In this document: one piece after another, positions 35,302 through 43,656 of the stretch | Position numbering within the stretch: the first letter of the stretch is position 1 | How the letters are laid out: the number at the start of each line of letters is the position of its first letter | Origin: an uncultured Eggerthella sp. | Lineage (GTDB): Bacteria; Actinomycetota; Coriobacteriia; Coriobacteriales; Eggerthellaceae | Length of the DNA stretch: 64,000 nucleotides | NCBI GenBank assembly: GCA_959607715.1 | Contig: CAUHNN010000003.1 | Coordinates: 1-64,000 of the forward strand | Reading direction: 5' to 3' | The notes under the pieces: generated by a model | What the model saw: only the letters and a program-made list of their open reading frames with translations | What the model was told of the DNA's origin: nothing | Database searches by the model: none | Position numbers and translations under genes: made by a program

Positions 35302-36791
35302 GAATCCCATCCCCCTCCGAAACGAAGGCCGAAGGCTTCGGCCACTTCCTCGGTGCCGACCGATTCCTTTTCCGCGAGATCCCCAAGCGTGCGGGCAAGC
35401 GAAAGGGTCTTTGCGATGGCGCGGGCGCTCATGCAGTGGGCTTCGGTGAGCGTCAGGAAGAATTCCTCGACCGACGCATCGAAACGGCACGCTTCCTTGA
35501 GCTCGCGCATGCCCTTCGGTGGCGCTCCTGCCCGCGCCAAACGGCGCGCGGCGAACGAGCGGGCGCGCTCGACGCCTTCGCGCAGCGAATCGGAAGACAG
35601 GCCCTCTTCTCCGCGCATCAGCTCGCGTCCCTCGCCGCGCCACACGTCGATCCTCACATCGATGCGATCGAGAAGCGGGCCGCCGATGCGGTTTTGATAG
35701 GCCTGTACGGCAGATGCCGAGCAAGTGCACTTCCCCGATGGGTCACCGTAGTAGCCGCACGGACAGGGATTCGTGGCCGCCAGAAGCTGAAAGCGCGCAG
35801 GGAACGTATAGACCCCATCGGCGCGCGTCAGGCGGATGAGGCCCGACTCGAGAGGCTGGCGCAGCGTTTGAAGCACCGAAGAGGAAAACTCCGCCAACTC
35901 GTCGAGGAAGAGCGTCCCGCGATGGGCAAGCGCAGCTTCCCCGGGCCGCGGCGGCGACCCGCCTCCGATGAGGCCGGCCGCGGTGGCGCTGTGGTGGGGC
36001 GCGCGAAACGGCCTTACGCCCGCGAGCACGCTTTCAGCGTCTTCCCCCGCGACCGAATGAACGAGCGCCGCCTCGATGCGCTCGGCTTCGCTCAATTCGG
36101 GAAGGATGGAGGCGAAACGCCGAGCGAGCATGGTCTTTCCCGAGCCGGGAGGACCGACCATGATGACCCCATGGCGCCCCGCAGCGGCCACCTGAAGCGC
36201 GCGTTTGGCCACCTCGTGGCCCACGACGTCGACGAAATCGAGGCGGGCGCGAGAGTCGGGCTGAACGCGCGAGGGCAAAGAGGCGAAACGGGCTTGACGG
36301 ATATGGGAAAGGCGCTCGAGCAGAAGGACCTCGAGCCCTTCAAGGGCGATGCCCTGTGCGTCAAGAGCCCCGCCCATGAGACGCAGACCCTCATCCTGCG
36401 CGCACTTCTCGAAAGCAAGCATCCCGCGCACAGAACGCACGTCCCCGCCCAAGGAGAGCTCCCCCACCACAAGCGCGCCGTCGACGAGCGCCGGATCTAT
36501 CTGGCCCGTCGCGGCGAGCAGGCCCAACGCGATGGGCAGATCGAAGCCCGATCCGCTTTTGCGCAACGCACCGGGAGCGAGATTCACCACGATCTTATCG
36601 CTTGGCATGGTGAACCCGCTCGCCCTCAGCGCAGAGCGTATGCGTTCGCGGGATTCCTGAATAGCCGCATCGGGCATGCCGACGATCGAAAACGAGGGAA
36701 TGCCGTTCGATATGACCACCTCGACGTCGACCGGCACCGCCTCGACGCCGCGGATGGTGGCGCTTCGAACCGAGAAGATTCGCTGAGCCAT
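35298..36791 (-). CDS. comM: ComM/YifB-family Mg-chelatase-like AAA ATPase
   Basis: These 497 residues have an N-terminal Lon-protease-like fold (PVDVEVVISNGIPSFSIVGMPD), the AAA core with Walker A GPPGSGKTMLARRFASILP, a Cys-containing insert (NPCPCGYYGDPSGKCTCS), and a C-terminal chelatase-like domain. ComM promotes branch migration of recombined DNA in transformation. It is 3 nt after yraN and overlaps dprA by 4 nt. Confidence 0.95.
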   Translation of the reverse strand: MAQRIFSVRSATIRGVEAVPVDVEVVISNGIPSFSIVGMPDAAIQESRERIRSALRASGFTMPSDKIVVNLAPGALRKSGSGFDLPIALGLLAATGQIDPALVDGALVVGELSLGGDVRSVRGMLAFEKCAQDEGLRLMGGALDAQGIALEGLEVLLLERLSHIRQARFASLPSRVQPDSRARLDFVDVVGHEVAKRALQVAAAGRHGVIMVGPPGSGKTMLARRFASILPELSEAERIEAALVHSVAGEDAESVLAGVRPFRAPHHSATAAGLIGGGSPPRPGEAALAHRGTLFLDELAEFSSSVLQTLRQPLESGLIRLTRADGVYTFPARFQLLAATNPCPCGYYGDPSGKCTCSASAVQAYQNRIGGPLLDRIDVRIDVWRGEGRELMRGEEGLSSDSLREGVERARSFAARRLARAGAPPKGMRELKEACRFDASVEEFFLTLTEAHCMSARAIAKTLSLARTLGDLAEKESVGTEEVAEAFGLRFGGGWDS

Positions 36792-36794
36792 GCC

Positions 36795-37169
36795 TCACAC
36801 CGCCCCGAACGCATCGATGTGGTAGCGGAGAAACGCACGGTGCTTCGAGATGACCAAGATGGAGATGACGTCGAAGCGCACGCGGATATCGCACGACTCG
36901 TAGGTTTGCAGATAGCTCGCCGCGATACGCTCGTAGCGCGCCCGCTTGCGCTCGTCGACCGCTTCGGCGGGAAACCCCTTCTCGACGGTCGAGCGAGTCT
37001 TCACCTCGACGAAGCAGAGCGTGTCCTCGTCGCGGCATATGATGTCGGCCTCGCCCGCCGGACACGTCCAGTTCCGCTCGAGGATTTCCATCCCCTTGCG
37101 CTCAAGGAAGCGCGCAGCCGCTTCCTCCCCACGTGCACCGAGCTCCTGAGGCGATGTCGTTTCGTCCAT
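36795..37169 (-). CDS. yraN: YraN/UPF0102-family endonuclease-like protein
   Basis: These 124 residues show the family's restriction-endonuclease-like core: LGARGEEAAARFLERKG, then GEADIICRDEDTLCFVEVKTR with the acidic residues and Lys of the PD-(D/E)XK pattern. Biological function in the family is poorly defined. AAAGGAGGGCGATC precedes the ATG. It lies between rnhB and comM, its usual place. Confidence 0.93.
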   Translation of the reverse strand: MDETTSPQELGARGEEAAARFLERKGMEILERNWTCPAGEADIICRDEDTLCFVEVKTRSTVEKGFPAEAVDERKRARYERIAASYLQTYESCDIRVRFDVISILVISKHRAFLRYHIDAFGAV

Positions 37170-37253
37170 GATCGCCCTCCTTTCACAGGAGAAACGTTAT
37201 CGGGCAAACCTCAAACGAAACGAAAGGGGAACGCACAGACGGCCGAAACCAGA

Positions 37254-38045
37254 TCACGCCTCGGGAAAAAGCGACTCCTGAAGGAAGTTGCCGCAGAAAC
37301 TGACGCGATGGATCGGCGTCAAGCCCCGCGCGGCGATGGCCTCGCGATGGCGCTGGCTTCCGTACCCCTTCGAGGAAGCGAAGTCGTAGCCGGGGTAGAT
37401 CTCGTCGCAGGAAACCATATAGGCATCGCGCGAAACCTTGGCGATGAGCGAAGCCGCGGCGATCGACGCGCAACGCGCGTCTCCGTGGACGACGTTGAGC
37501 TCGCGGTCGTCGAAATGGAGAGGGTTGCCGTCGAGGAGAGCGACCTCGACGTCGACCCCCTGCTGCTCGATGCGGGAAAGGGCCTCGGAAAACGCCGCTC
37601 GCAAGCAAGCGCTCATCCCCTTCTCGTCGATTCGCGAAGGATCGACGTCCACCACCGCCCACGCGCGGGCGCAGCGCTTGATCTGCTCGGCAAGAAGGGG
37701 GCGCTTCGCCTCGGGAACCTGCTTCGAGTCGTTAAGTCCCGTTATGGGCTTTGCGGCGGGATCGAGGACCACCGCCCCGACGGTCAGCGGCCCGGCAAGG
37801 GGACCGCGCCCCACCTCATCGAGGCCAACCGCCACGCGCCCGCGGCTCAAGGTCTCCTCGAACGAGTAGAGCTCGGCGACGCGCGCCCTCTCGATGGCCT
37901 CGGCTTCCAGTCGCCGGCGCGTCTGGACGAGAGCGGCCTGCACCCCTTTTCGCGTATCGGCGCGCAGGGAGCGCTCGAGCACCTCGAATTCCTCGCTCGA
38001 CGCCTGCGCCAAACGCTGTCGTATATCGGCTACCGTCAAAGCCAT
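37254..38045 (-). CDS. rnhB: Ribonuclease HII
   Basis: This enzyme cuts RNA in RNA-DNA hybrids and removes misincorporated ribonucleotides. The catalytic acids are visible in GLDEVGRGPLAGPLTVGAVVL and in the later VALLDGN segment. The 263 residues include a helical N-terminal extension of about 70 residues (ADIRQRLAQASSEEFEVLERS), as in many Gram-positive RNase HII proteins. GAGGAGCAGG precedes ATG 38045. The rplS terminator lies immediately upstream. Confidence 0.95.
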   Translation of the reverse strand: MALTVADIRQRLAQASSEEFEVLERSLRADTRKGVQAALVQTRRRLEAEAIERARVAELYSFEETLSRGRVAVGLDEVGRGPLAGPLTVGAVVLDPAAKPITGLNDSKQVPEAKRPLLAEQIKRCARAWAVVDVDPSRIDEKGMSACLRAAFSEALSRIEQQGVDVEVALLDGNPLHFDDRELNVVHGDARCASIAAASLIAKVSRDAYMVSCDEIYPGYDFASSKGYGSQRHREAIAARGLTPIHRVSFCGNFLQESLFPEA

Positions 38046-38071
38046 CGCCTGCTCCTCACCACGCATCAAAT

Positions 38072-38100
38072 AAAAAAAGGGCACGAATATCGTGCCCTTC
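38072..38100 (-). terminator. rplS terminator
   Basis: On the minus strand AAGGGCACGA and TCGTGCCCTT form a perfect stem with a short loop followed by T7. It lies between rplS and rnhB, so rnhB and following genes need read-through or their own promoter. Confidence 0.92.
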
Positions 38101-38121
38101 GAAAAACCGGGAAACGGCGAC

Positions 38122-38466
38122 TTAGAATGCCTTCTCCTTGATCTTGGCAGCCTTGCCGACCTTGTCGCGGAGGTAGTAGAGCTTGGCGCGCTTGACGTCG
38201 CCGCGACGGACGACCTCGATCTTCTCGATCTTGGGCGAATGAACAGGGAAGGTGCGCTCGACGCCGACGGAGAAGCTGATCTTGCGGACGGTGAAGGTCT
38301 CACGGGAAGATGCGCCGTGACGACGGATGACATCGCCCTGGAACACCTGGATACGCTCGCGGTTACCTTCCTTGATGCGGTAGTGCACCTTGACGGTATC
38401 GCCGACGTTGAATTCTGCAACCTCGGGGTTGATCTGCTGCTGCTCAATTGCGCGGATGATATCCAT
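38122..38466 (-). CDS. rplS: Ribosomal protein L19
   Basis: The 114 residues match L19, which sits at the 30S-50S interface: FNVGDTVKVHYRIKEGNRERIQ, VFQGDVIRR, ETFTVRKISFSVGVERTFP and VRRGDVKRAKLYYLRD. AGAAGGAACTAACC precedes the ATG. It has its own strong promoter and terminator and is the first gene of the rnhB-yraN-comM-dprA cluster. Confidence 0.98.
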   Translation of the reverse strand: MDIIRAIEQQQINPEVAEFNVGDTVKVHYRIKEGNRERIQVFQGDVIRRHGASSRETFTVRKISFSVGVERTFPVHSPKIEKIEVVRRGDVKRAKLYYLRDKVGKAAKIKEKAF

Positions 38467-38530
38467 GGTTAGTTCCTTCTATATGCTCAACAATTTAGTT
38501 TTGCCTTGATGTCAATTGACACAGCAGAGA

Positions 38531-38559
38531 ATTATACTGTGTGAATCAAAGAAGCGCAA
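38531..38559 (-). promoter_or_regulatory. rplS promoter
   Basis: TTGCGC (38559-38554), a 17-nt spacer and a consensus TATAAT (38536-38531) on the minus strand. Start would be near 38524, about 58 nt before rplS. A perfect palindrome TGTCAATTGACA (38510-38521) lies just downstream, at the start of the transcript. Confidence 0.75.
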
Positions 38560-38634
38560 GGGAAGAATCGGTTGTTTTTCCGCAACCGTCTTCGATCGCC
38601 GCCGCTTCACCGCGAAAAACCTGATGGACGGGGC

Positions 38635-39162
38635 CTATCGCTCGTAAGGCAGATATTCGGCAAGGTAACCCTTACCCTTCAGCGAACGCTCGATGTCGTC
38701 GAGCTCCGCCTCGTCGCGTGCGCTGACGCGATGGAAATGATACCCCGAAGTGACCGTCATGAGCAACGAGGATCGCCCCGACTCCATATCGGCCACGAAC
38801 CTCTCCACATCGCGGCGCGTCCTGATGCCGAGCGTCGCGGTGATCTTGCCGTACACGCGATGATTGACCATGACGTCCTCGACGACGCCGCCGGCATCGA
38901 CGATGGTCTGCAGCTCGTCTTCGGTCTGCTCGGCGCTGTGTTGGACCTTGAACGTCCGCTCGCAGACAAGCGGGCGCTCGTTCAGGAGATATCCCTTGTT
39001 CGTCGCGATCACGTCGCACCCCGCCGCGCGCAGAAGCGCGATGTCCTGCACGATGACCTGGCGGCTCACGCCGACGGCGCGCGCAAGGGCGCTGCCCGAC
39101 ACGGCAGACGCCGCCGACTTCAGCTCTTCGACGATGCGCTCACGCCTTCGCTGTGCATCCAT
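38635..39162 (-). CDS. niaR: NiaR-type nicotinate-responsive repressor of NAD synthesis
   Basis: These 175 residues carry an N-terminal winged HTH (RRRERIVEELKSAASAVSGS...SRQVIVQDIALLRAAG) and a C-terminal 3H domain with the three conserved histidine segments: VQHSAE, VNHRVYGK and GYHFHRVSA. In characterised homologues nicotinic acid makes it bind DNA and repress nad genes. AAGGAGGGCGG precedes ATG 39162. It closes the nadA-nadB-nadC-niaR order, so it would be co-transcribed with its targets and could limit its own level through the operator before nadA. Confidence 0.93.
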   Translation of the reverse strand: MDAQRRRERIVEELKSAASAVSGSALARAVGVSRQVIVQDIALLRAAGCDVIATNKGYLLNERPLVCERTFKVQHSAEQTEDELQTIVDAGGVVEDVMVNHRVYGKITATLGIRTRRDVERFVADMESGRSSLLMTVTSGYHFHRVSARDEAELDDIERSLKGKGYLAEYLPYER

Positions 39163-39202
39163 TGCCGCCCTCCTTGGCGCCTCGATCGTTCCCGCCTCCA
39201 TC

Positions 39203-40063
39203 CTACGCCAACACTTCCAGATGCTTCATGCTCAAATCGATGATGCCGGCCGAATGAGTCAGGGCGCCCGAGGACACGTAGGTCACGCCGATGGAGGCTA
39301 TCGAGGCCAAGCGGGCTTCGTCGACGTTACCCGAACACTCCGTCTCGGCGCGATCGCCCACCAAGGCGACGGCTTCGCGCATCGCGTCGTCGTCCATGTT
39401 GTCGAGCATGATGATGTCGGCACCCGCCTCAAGAGCCGCCGCAACCTGCTCGAGGCTCTCGCATTCCACTTCGATCTTCCTGACGAAGGGGGCATGGGCG
39501 CGCACCGCCGCCACAGCGGCGAGCACGCCGCCCGCCGCGTCGAGGTGGTTATCCTTGAGCATCACGCCATCGGAAAGGTTGAAGCGATGGTTGACTCCCC
39601 CGCCGATGCGGACGGCCTCCTTCTCGAACAACCTCATTCCCGGCGTTGTCTTGCGCGTGTCGACGATCTTCGTCGACGAGGCCGCCTGCTCGAGCACGCG
39701 AACCGCGCGACGCGTTTTGGTGGCGATGCCGCTCATGCGCTGCAGGTAATTGAGCGCCGTCCGCTCGCCGGCAAGAAGCGCGCCGACGCGCGCCTCCACG
39801 ATCTCGATGAGCGCACCCGGGGCCACCTCGTCGCCGTCGCAGGCGAACCGCTCGAACGAGGCCTGCTGATCAAGCAGCATGAACACCCGCTCGAAGACGT
39901 CGAGTCCGGCGATCACGCCTTCCTCCTTCGCGATGAGCTGCACGCGGGCGCGACGGGAGCGGTCCGGCAAGGCAGACCCCGAGACGTCCTCGCTGGTCAC
40001 ATCTTCGCGCAAGGCTGCGAGGATATGCGGCTCGACCGCGACCTTAAGCGTCACCTCGTCCAT
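39203..40063 (-). CDS. nadC: Quinolinate phosphoribosyltransferase
   Basis: This enzyme converts quinolinate and PRPP to nicotinate mononucleotide. The 286 residues contain 'LNYLQRMSGIATKTRR', the Lys/His region 'GGVNHRFNLSDGVMLKDNH', and the C-terminal 'IEVECESLEQ' and 'IIMLDNM' segments. The ATG follows the nadB stop directly, with GGTGAGG inside nadB as ribosome-binding site. Confidence 0.97.
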   Translation of the reverse strand: MDEVTLKVAVEPHILAALREDVTSEDVSGSALPDRSRRARVQLIAKEEGVIAGLDVFERVFMLLDQQASFERFACDGDEVAPGALIEIVEARVGALLAGERTALNYLQRMSGIATKTRRAVRVLEQAASSTKIVDTRKTTPGMRLFEKEAVRIGGGVNHRFNLSDGVMLKDNHLDAAGGVLAAVAAVRAHAPFVRKIEVECESLEQVAAALEAGADIIMLDNMDDDAMREAVALVGDRAETECSGNVDEARLASIASIGVTYVSSGALTHSAGIIDLSMKHLEVLA

Positions 40064-41371
40064 CTACCTCACCGCCTTCGCGGGAACGCCAACGCGTACG
40101 ACCCGTTCGGCCTGCGCGCGGGCCGCACGCGCCCCGGCGGAGACGGCGCTCGCCTGCAGCGCCGCGGTCTTGGCCATGCGGGCCGACACGACGCGTGCCG
40201 CTCGCTGGGCGAAGACCAACGACTCGAGCAGCGAATTCGATGCCAAGCGGTTCTTGCCGTGAACGCCGTTGCACGCCGTTTCCCCCAATGCGAAGAAATT
40301 CGTCATGGTGGTCTCCGAGTCGCTGTTCACGTGAACGCCGCCCATGAAGTAATGCTGGGCAGGAACGACGGGGATCGGCTCTTTAAGCAGATCATAGCCT
40401 TCCTCCAGGCAATGTTCGTAGATGTGGGAGAAATGGCCCGTGATCTCCTCGGGGGCCATTCTCTCGAAGGAGAGCATCACGTGGTCGGTCCCGTCCTTTT
40501 CCATCTGCTCGTAGATCGCCGCGGACACGACGTCGCGGGGCTGAAGCTCGTCAGTGAAGCGGTTTCCTTCGGCGTCAAGCAGGATCGCCCCTTCGCCGCG
40601 GCACGACTCGGAGATGAGGAACGCCCTTCCCGGCCGATCGACGTAAAGGCTGGTGGGATGGATTTGCACGTAGTCCATATGCTCGAGCGCCACGCCGTGC
40701 GCTTCAGCGATGCGGCAGGCGTCGCCGGTCAGGCTCGGGTAGTTGGTCGAACGCTCGTAGCGACCGCCGATGCCGCCAGTGGCGAGCATCGTGTAAGGAG
40801 CGCGAACGATAAGGCGCCTGTCCGCTTCGGCGGCGCCATGACGCCTGTCGATGCAGATCGCGCCCACGCACCTGGTGCCCTGGGCGGACTCGACGATGTC
40901 CACCACCTCGACGTGCTCGAGGATGCGCACGTTGGGCAGGCGACGCACGTTCTCGAGCAGGGTGGTGGTGATCTCCTCGCCCGTCACGTCGCCGTGGAAG
41001 CAGATCCTCGGCCTTGAGTGGGCCCCTTCGCGCGTGTAGGCCAGCGACCCGTCTTCCTCCCGCTCGAAATCGACGCCGCGGGCAACGAGGTCGTCGATGA
41101 CCGATCGGCTCGAGCGGATCATGATGTCGACGCTCTGGGCGCGGTTCTCGTAATGGCCGGCGCGCATGGTGTCTTCGTAGAAGGCATCGTAATCGCCCTC
41201 GTCATGGAGAACGCAGATCCCCCCTTGGGCGAGCATGGAATCGCACTCTTCGACCACGGTCTTGGTCACCATCACGATGTTGGCCGTGGAAGGAAGGTTA
41301 AGCGCGGCGTAAAGACCGGATACCCCGCACCCGGCGATGAGGACATCGCATCTCAATTCTTCGGTATGCAT
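40064..41371 (-). CDS. nadB: L-aspartate oxidase (short form)
   Basis: This flavoenzyme oxidises aspartate to iminoaspartate, the NadA substrate. It has the FAD motif IAGCGVSGLYAALNL, the family's RGEGAILLDAEGNRF and LQPRDVVSAAI segments, and 'RLASNSLLESLVFA' near the C-terminus. At 435 residues it lacks the helical C-terminal domain of the roughly 530-residue E. coli type; short forms occur in other Gram-positive anaerobes. GGGGAGAAG precedes ATG 41371. In-frame sequence upstream of that ATG overlaps nadA and is not conserved. Confidence 0.95.
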   Translation of the reverse strand: MHTEELRCDVLIAGCGVSGLYAALNLPSTANIVMVTKTVVEECDSMLAQGGICVLHDEGDYDAFYEDTMRAGHYENRAQSVDIMIRSSRSVIDDLVARGVDFEREEDGSLAYTREGAHSRPRICFHGDVTGEEITTTLLENVRRLPNVRILEHVEVVDIVESAQGTRCVGAICIDRRHGAAEADRRLIVRAPYTMLATGGIGGRYERSTNYPSLTGDACRIAEAHGVALEHMDYVQIHPTSLYVDRPGRAFLISESCRGEGAILLDAEGNRFTDELQPRDVVSAAIYEQMEKDGTDHVMLSFERMAPEEITGHFSHIYEHCLEEGYDLLKEPIPVVPAQHYFMGGVHVNSDSETTMTNFFALGETACNGVHGKNRLASNSLLESLVFAQRAARVVSARMAKTAALQASAVSAGARAARAQAERVVRVGVPAKAVR

Positions 41372-41382
41372 CTCTTCTCCCC

Positions 41383-42342
41383 TTATCGCGCCGCGTACTC
41401 GAGCATCAACTCGAGGGTCCTTCTCGCCGGCGTTTGCAGCTCGGAGGAGACGCTGACCCCCTCGAAATCGTTCTCCAGGCAATCGATCACCTTGTCGATA
41501 GTTATGGAGTCCATGTCCGCGCACGTGGGCAAGGGACGCGGGAAGTGGAAACGCTTGGAGCCCCCGGCGCCACGCAGCTCCATTTCACGCAGCACGCCGG
41601 CCATGGTCACGATGATGAAGTCCTGAGCGTCGCTCTTCTCGGTGAACTCGATGATTCCCTTGGTGGAGCCGATGTAGTCGGCCAGCTCGAGCACCTCTTC
41701 TGTGCACTCCGGGTGGGCCAAGACGAGCGCATCGGGGTACTCGCCCTTGATCGCCTCGATATCCGCGGGAGCGATGCGCTGGTGACACGGGCAGTACCCG
41801 TCGTTCAAGATCACGTGCTTTTCGGGAATCTGCTTTGAGATGAAGCGCCCCAGGTTCACGTCGGGAATGAACAGGATGGTGTTTTGCGGCAGCTCGCGGC
41901 AGATCTTCTCCGCATTGGAGGACGTGACGCACACGTCGCTCCACGCCTTCACCTCGGCCGTCGAATTGACGTAGCACACCACTGCGAGGTCGTCGCCGTA
42001 CGCGGCGCGGGCGTCGTCGATGGTCTTCTTCTCGACCATATGCGCCATGGGGCAATCGGCGGCTGGCTCGGGAAGGAGCACCGTCTTGTCGGGGTTGAGA
42101 AGCTTGGCGCTTTCCCCCATGAACTCGACGCCGGCCAAGACGATGGTGCTGTTGGGCAGCTCCACCGCAAGCTTGGCAAGATAAAAAGAATCGCCGACGT
42201 AGTCGGCCACAGCCTGAACCTCGGGCGCGACGTAGTAGTGAGCCAGCACCACGGCGTCGCGGCCGCGCTTCAGATCCTCGATGCGCCGCGCCGTTTCCGG
42301 GCAGACGGCGACCGATCCTTCAGGATCGCTCATGACAGCCAT
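41383..42342 (-). CDS. nadA: Quinolinate synthase
   Basis: This [4Fe-4S] enzyme condenses iminoaspartate with dihydroxyacetone phosphate to quinolinate. The 319 residues include 'AHYYVAPEVQAVADYVGDS' and the cluster cysteines in AADCPMAHM, AHPECTEEV and LPTCADMDSIT. ATG 42342 has GAGGGG about 11 nt upstream; ATG 42333 is an alternative. It is the first gene of the nad operon, behind a strong promoter and candidate NiaR operator. Confidence 0.97.
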   Translation of the reverse strand: MAVMSDPEGSVAVCPETARRIEDLKRGRDAVVLAHYYVAPEVQAVADYVGDSFYLAKLAVELPNSTIVLAGVEFMGESAKLLNPDKTVLLPEPAADCPMAHMVEKKTIDDARAAYGDDLAVVCYVNSTAEVKAWSDVCVTSSNAEKICRELPQNTILFIPDVNLGRFISKQIPEKHVILNDGYCPCHQRIAPADIEAIKGEYPDALVLAHPECTEEVLELADYIGSTKGIIEFTEKSDAQDFIIVTMAGVLREMELRGAGGSKRFHFPRPLPTCADMDSITIDKVIDCLENDFEGVSVSSELQTPARRTLELMLEYAAR

Positions 42343-42411
42343 AGGGTTCGAACCCCTCTTCCTTCCCCGCAGGGATATGACGATGGTTACGCGTGTACCG
42401 CAATGGGCGTA

Positions 42412-42440
42412 AGTGTAGCACCGTCGAAAACGACTGCCAA
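42412..42440 (-). promoter_or_regulatory. nadABC-niaR promoter
   Basis: TTGGCA (42440-42435) and TACACT (42417-42412) are separated by exactly 17 nt on the minus strand. Start would be near 42405, giving a 60-nt leader to nadA. Confidence 0.75.
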
Positions 42441-42442
42441 TT

Positions 42443-42460
42443 CAGGTGACAAGACACCTG
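42443..42460. promoter_or_regulatory. Candidate NiaR operator
   Basis: CAGGTGAC and its mirrored partner on the other side form the palindrome CAGGTGACAAGACACCTG, centred just upstream of the -35 box of the nadA promoter. An 18-bp site with CAGGTG/CACCTG arms resembles reported NiaR sites as I recall them. A niaR gene lies in the same operon. Confidence 0.7.
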
Positions 42461-42523
42461 TAAATACCAATGGAACAGCTCCGAAAAAGAGGGGAAACGA
42501 AATAGATCCGGCGCCGTTGGCGC

Positions 42524-42847
42524 CTAAACGAGCATAAGAAGACCGTAGCCTCCGACGCCGACGACGATGCACCAGACAAGCGACTTGGTCTTGAGGGCGA
42601 CGAGCGCCACCGCGAAGGCCGCCACAAGGGGCAGGGCGCCGGGCCACAGCCCTTCGGCGAACATGGCGGGAGACAACAGGTCGTTGGCGATGAGGGCCGC
42701 GAAGGCGGCAGGGGGAATGAAGGCGAGCGCACGAGACAGCCAACCGGGGAGATCGCGATCGCGCAGGACGAAGATGGGCAAGACGCGGCAGATCAGGATC
42801 ACGATCGCGCAACCGATGGAGATGAAGAGAAAATCATCGAGGGACAT
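42524..42847 (-). CDS. azlD: Branched-chain amino-acid exporter small subunit AzlD
   Basis: This 107-residue membrane protein has four hydrophobic helices, as in AzlD/BrnE, the small partner of the branched-chain amino-acid exporter. 'CRVLPIFVLRDRDLP' and 'AFIPPAAFAALIANDLL' are typical. It overlaps the azlC end by 14 nt. The start at 42847 is placed from the conserved helix. Confidence 0.92.
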   Translation of the reverse strand: MSLDDFLFISIGCAIVILICRVLPIFVLRDRDLPGWLSRALAFIPPAAFAALIANDLLSPAMFAEGLWPGALPLVAAFAVALVALKTKSLVWCIVVGVGGYGLLMLV

Positions 42848-43577
42848 CGATGCCCTCCTTGCGCGACGCGAAGATGCCGCCGGCGACGCCGGCGAGTGCA
42901 CCGATGAGAATAGCGGGCCCCGAAAGGCCGACGAGCTTGCAGGCGAAAACGCCGGCGACGGCGACGAGAGCGGCGACGATGTTGGCCCGCGTCCCCTTCT
43001 GCGAGAAAAGCAAGCACAAAAAGATGCTCGTCATGGCGAAAGACGCCAGCGCGCTCGGAACGGTGAGCAGGTTGCCGAGCACCACTCCCATCACGTTCGC
43101 CAGGGCCCACGTGGTCTCGCACATGAGGTTGACGCACGTCGCGGCACCCACGCTCCACGAGCCCTGTTCGAAACGGGACAGGTTAACGGCGAAGGATTCG
43201 TCGGTAACCGTCGCGCCGAAGAGGAACGACAGGCGCGCGCTCACGCCTTGGCAGAAGCGCGACAGGGAGGCGCCGTAGAGCAGCTGACGGGAATTCACGA
43301 GGGAGACCGCGGCGATGATCGCCAGGGAAGGCGAGCCTGCAAGCCACATGTTCGAGATCATGTACTGACCGGCACCCGAGTAAAACAGCATCGAGAGCAA
43401 GAAGACCTGCAGCGCGTCGATGCCCACCTGCTGGGCAAGGATGCCACAGGGGATGCCGAGAAAGACGTAGCCGATCATGACGGGCCACGCCGCCGAAAGC
43501 GCCACACGCAGCGTAGCGGAAAAGGAAGGGGCGGTTTGGGGAGCCTGCGATTCGGTATGTTCCTGCTTTTCGGTCAC
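42834..43577 (-). CDS. azlC: Branched-chain amino-acid exporter large subunit AzlC
   Basis: This 247-residue AzlC/BrnF-type membrane protein has about seven helices, with 'GYVFLGIPCGILAQQVGI', 'LFYSGAGQYM' and 'VNSRQLLYGASL' as family segments. The start is uncertain. GTG 43577 has no ribosome-binding site but lies 8 nt after TATCCT, so the message may be leaderless; GTG 43601 would add 8 residues. It forms a two-gene unit with azlD. Confidence 0.9.
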   Translation of the reverse strand: MTEKQEHTESQAPQTAPSFSATLRVALSAAWPVMIGYVFLGIPCGILAQQVGIDALQVFLLSMLFYSGAGQYMISNMWLAGSPSLAIIAAVSLVNSRQLLYGASLSRFCQGVSARLSFLFGATVTDESFAVNLSRFEQGSWSVGAATCVNLMCETTWALANVMGVVLGNLLTVPSALASFAMTSIFLCLLFSQKGTRANIVAALVAVAGVFACKLVGLSGPAILIGALAGVAGGIFASRKEGIDVPR

Positions 43578-43656
43578 GAGGCAATAGGATACCACGCGCA
43601 CTCGGTGCAGACGAAGGAAAAGGCGCGCCCCGCAGCGACCTCGAGGGCCCCTCGCG

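Noticed and set aside
40064..41371. nadB as a truncated pseudogene
   Set aside because: The 435-residue length matches short NadB forms, the motifs are complete and it is tightly coupled to nadC.
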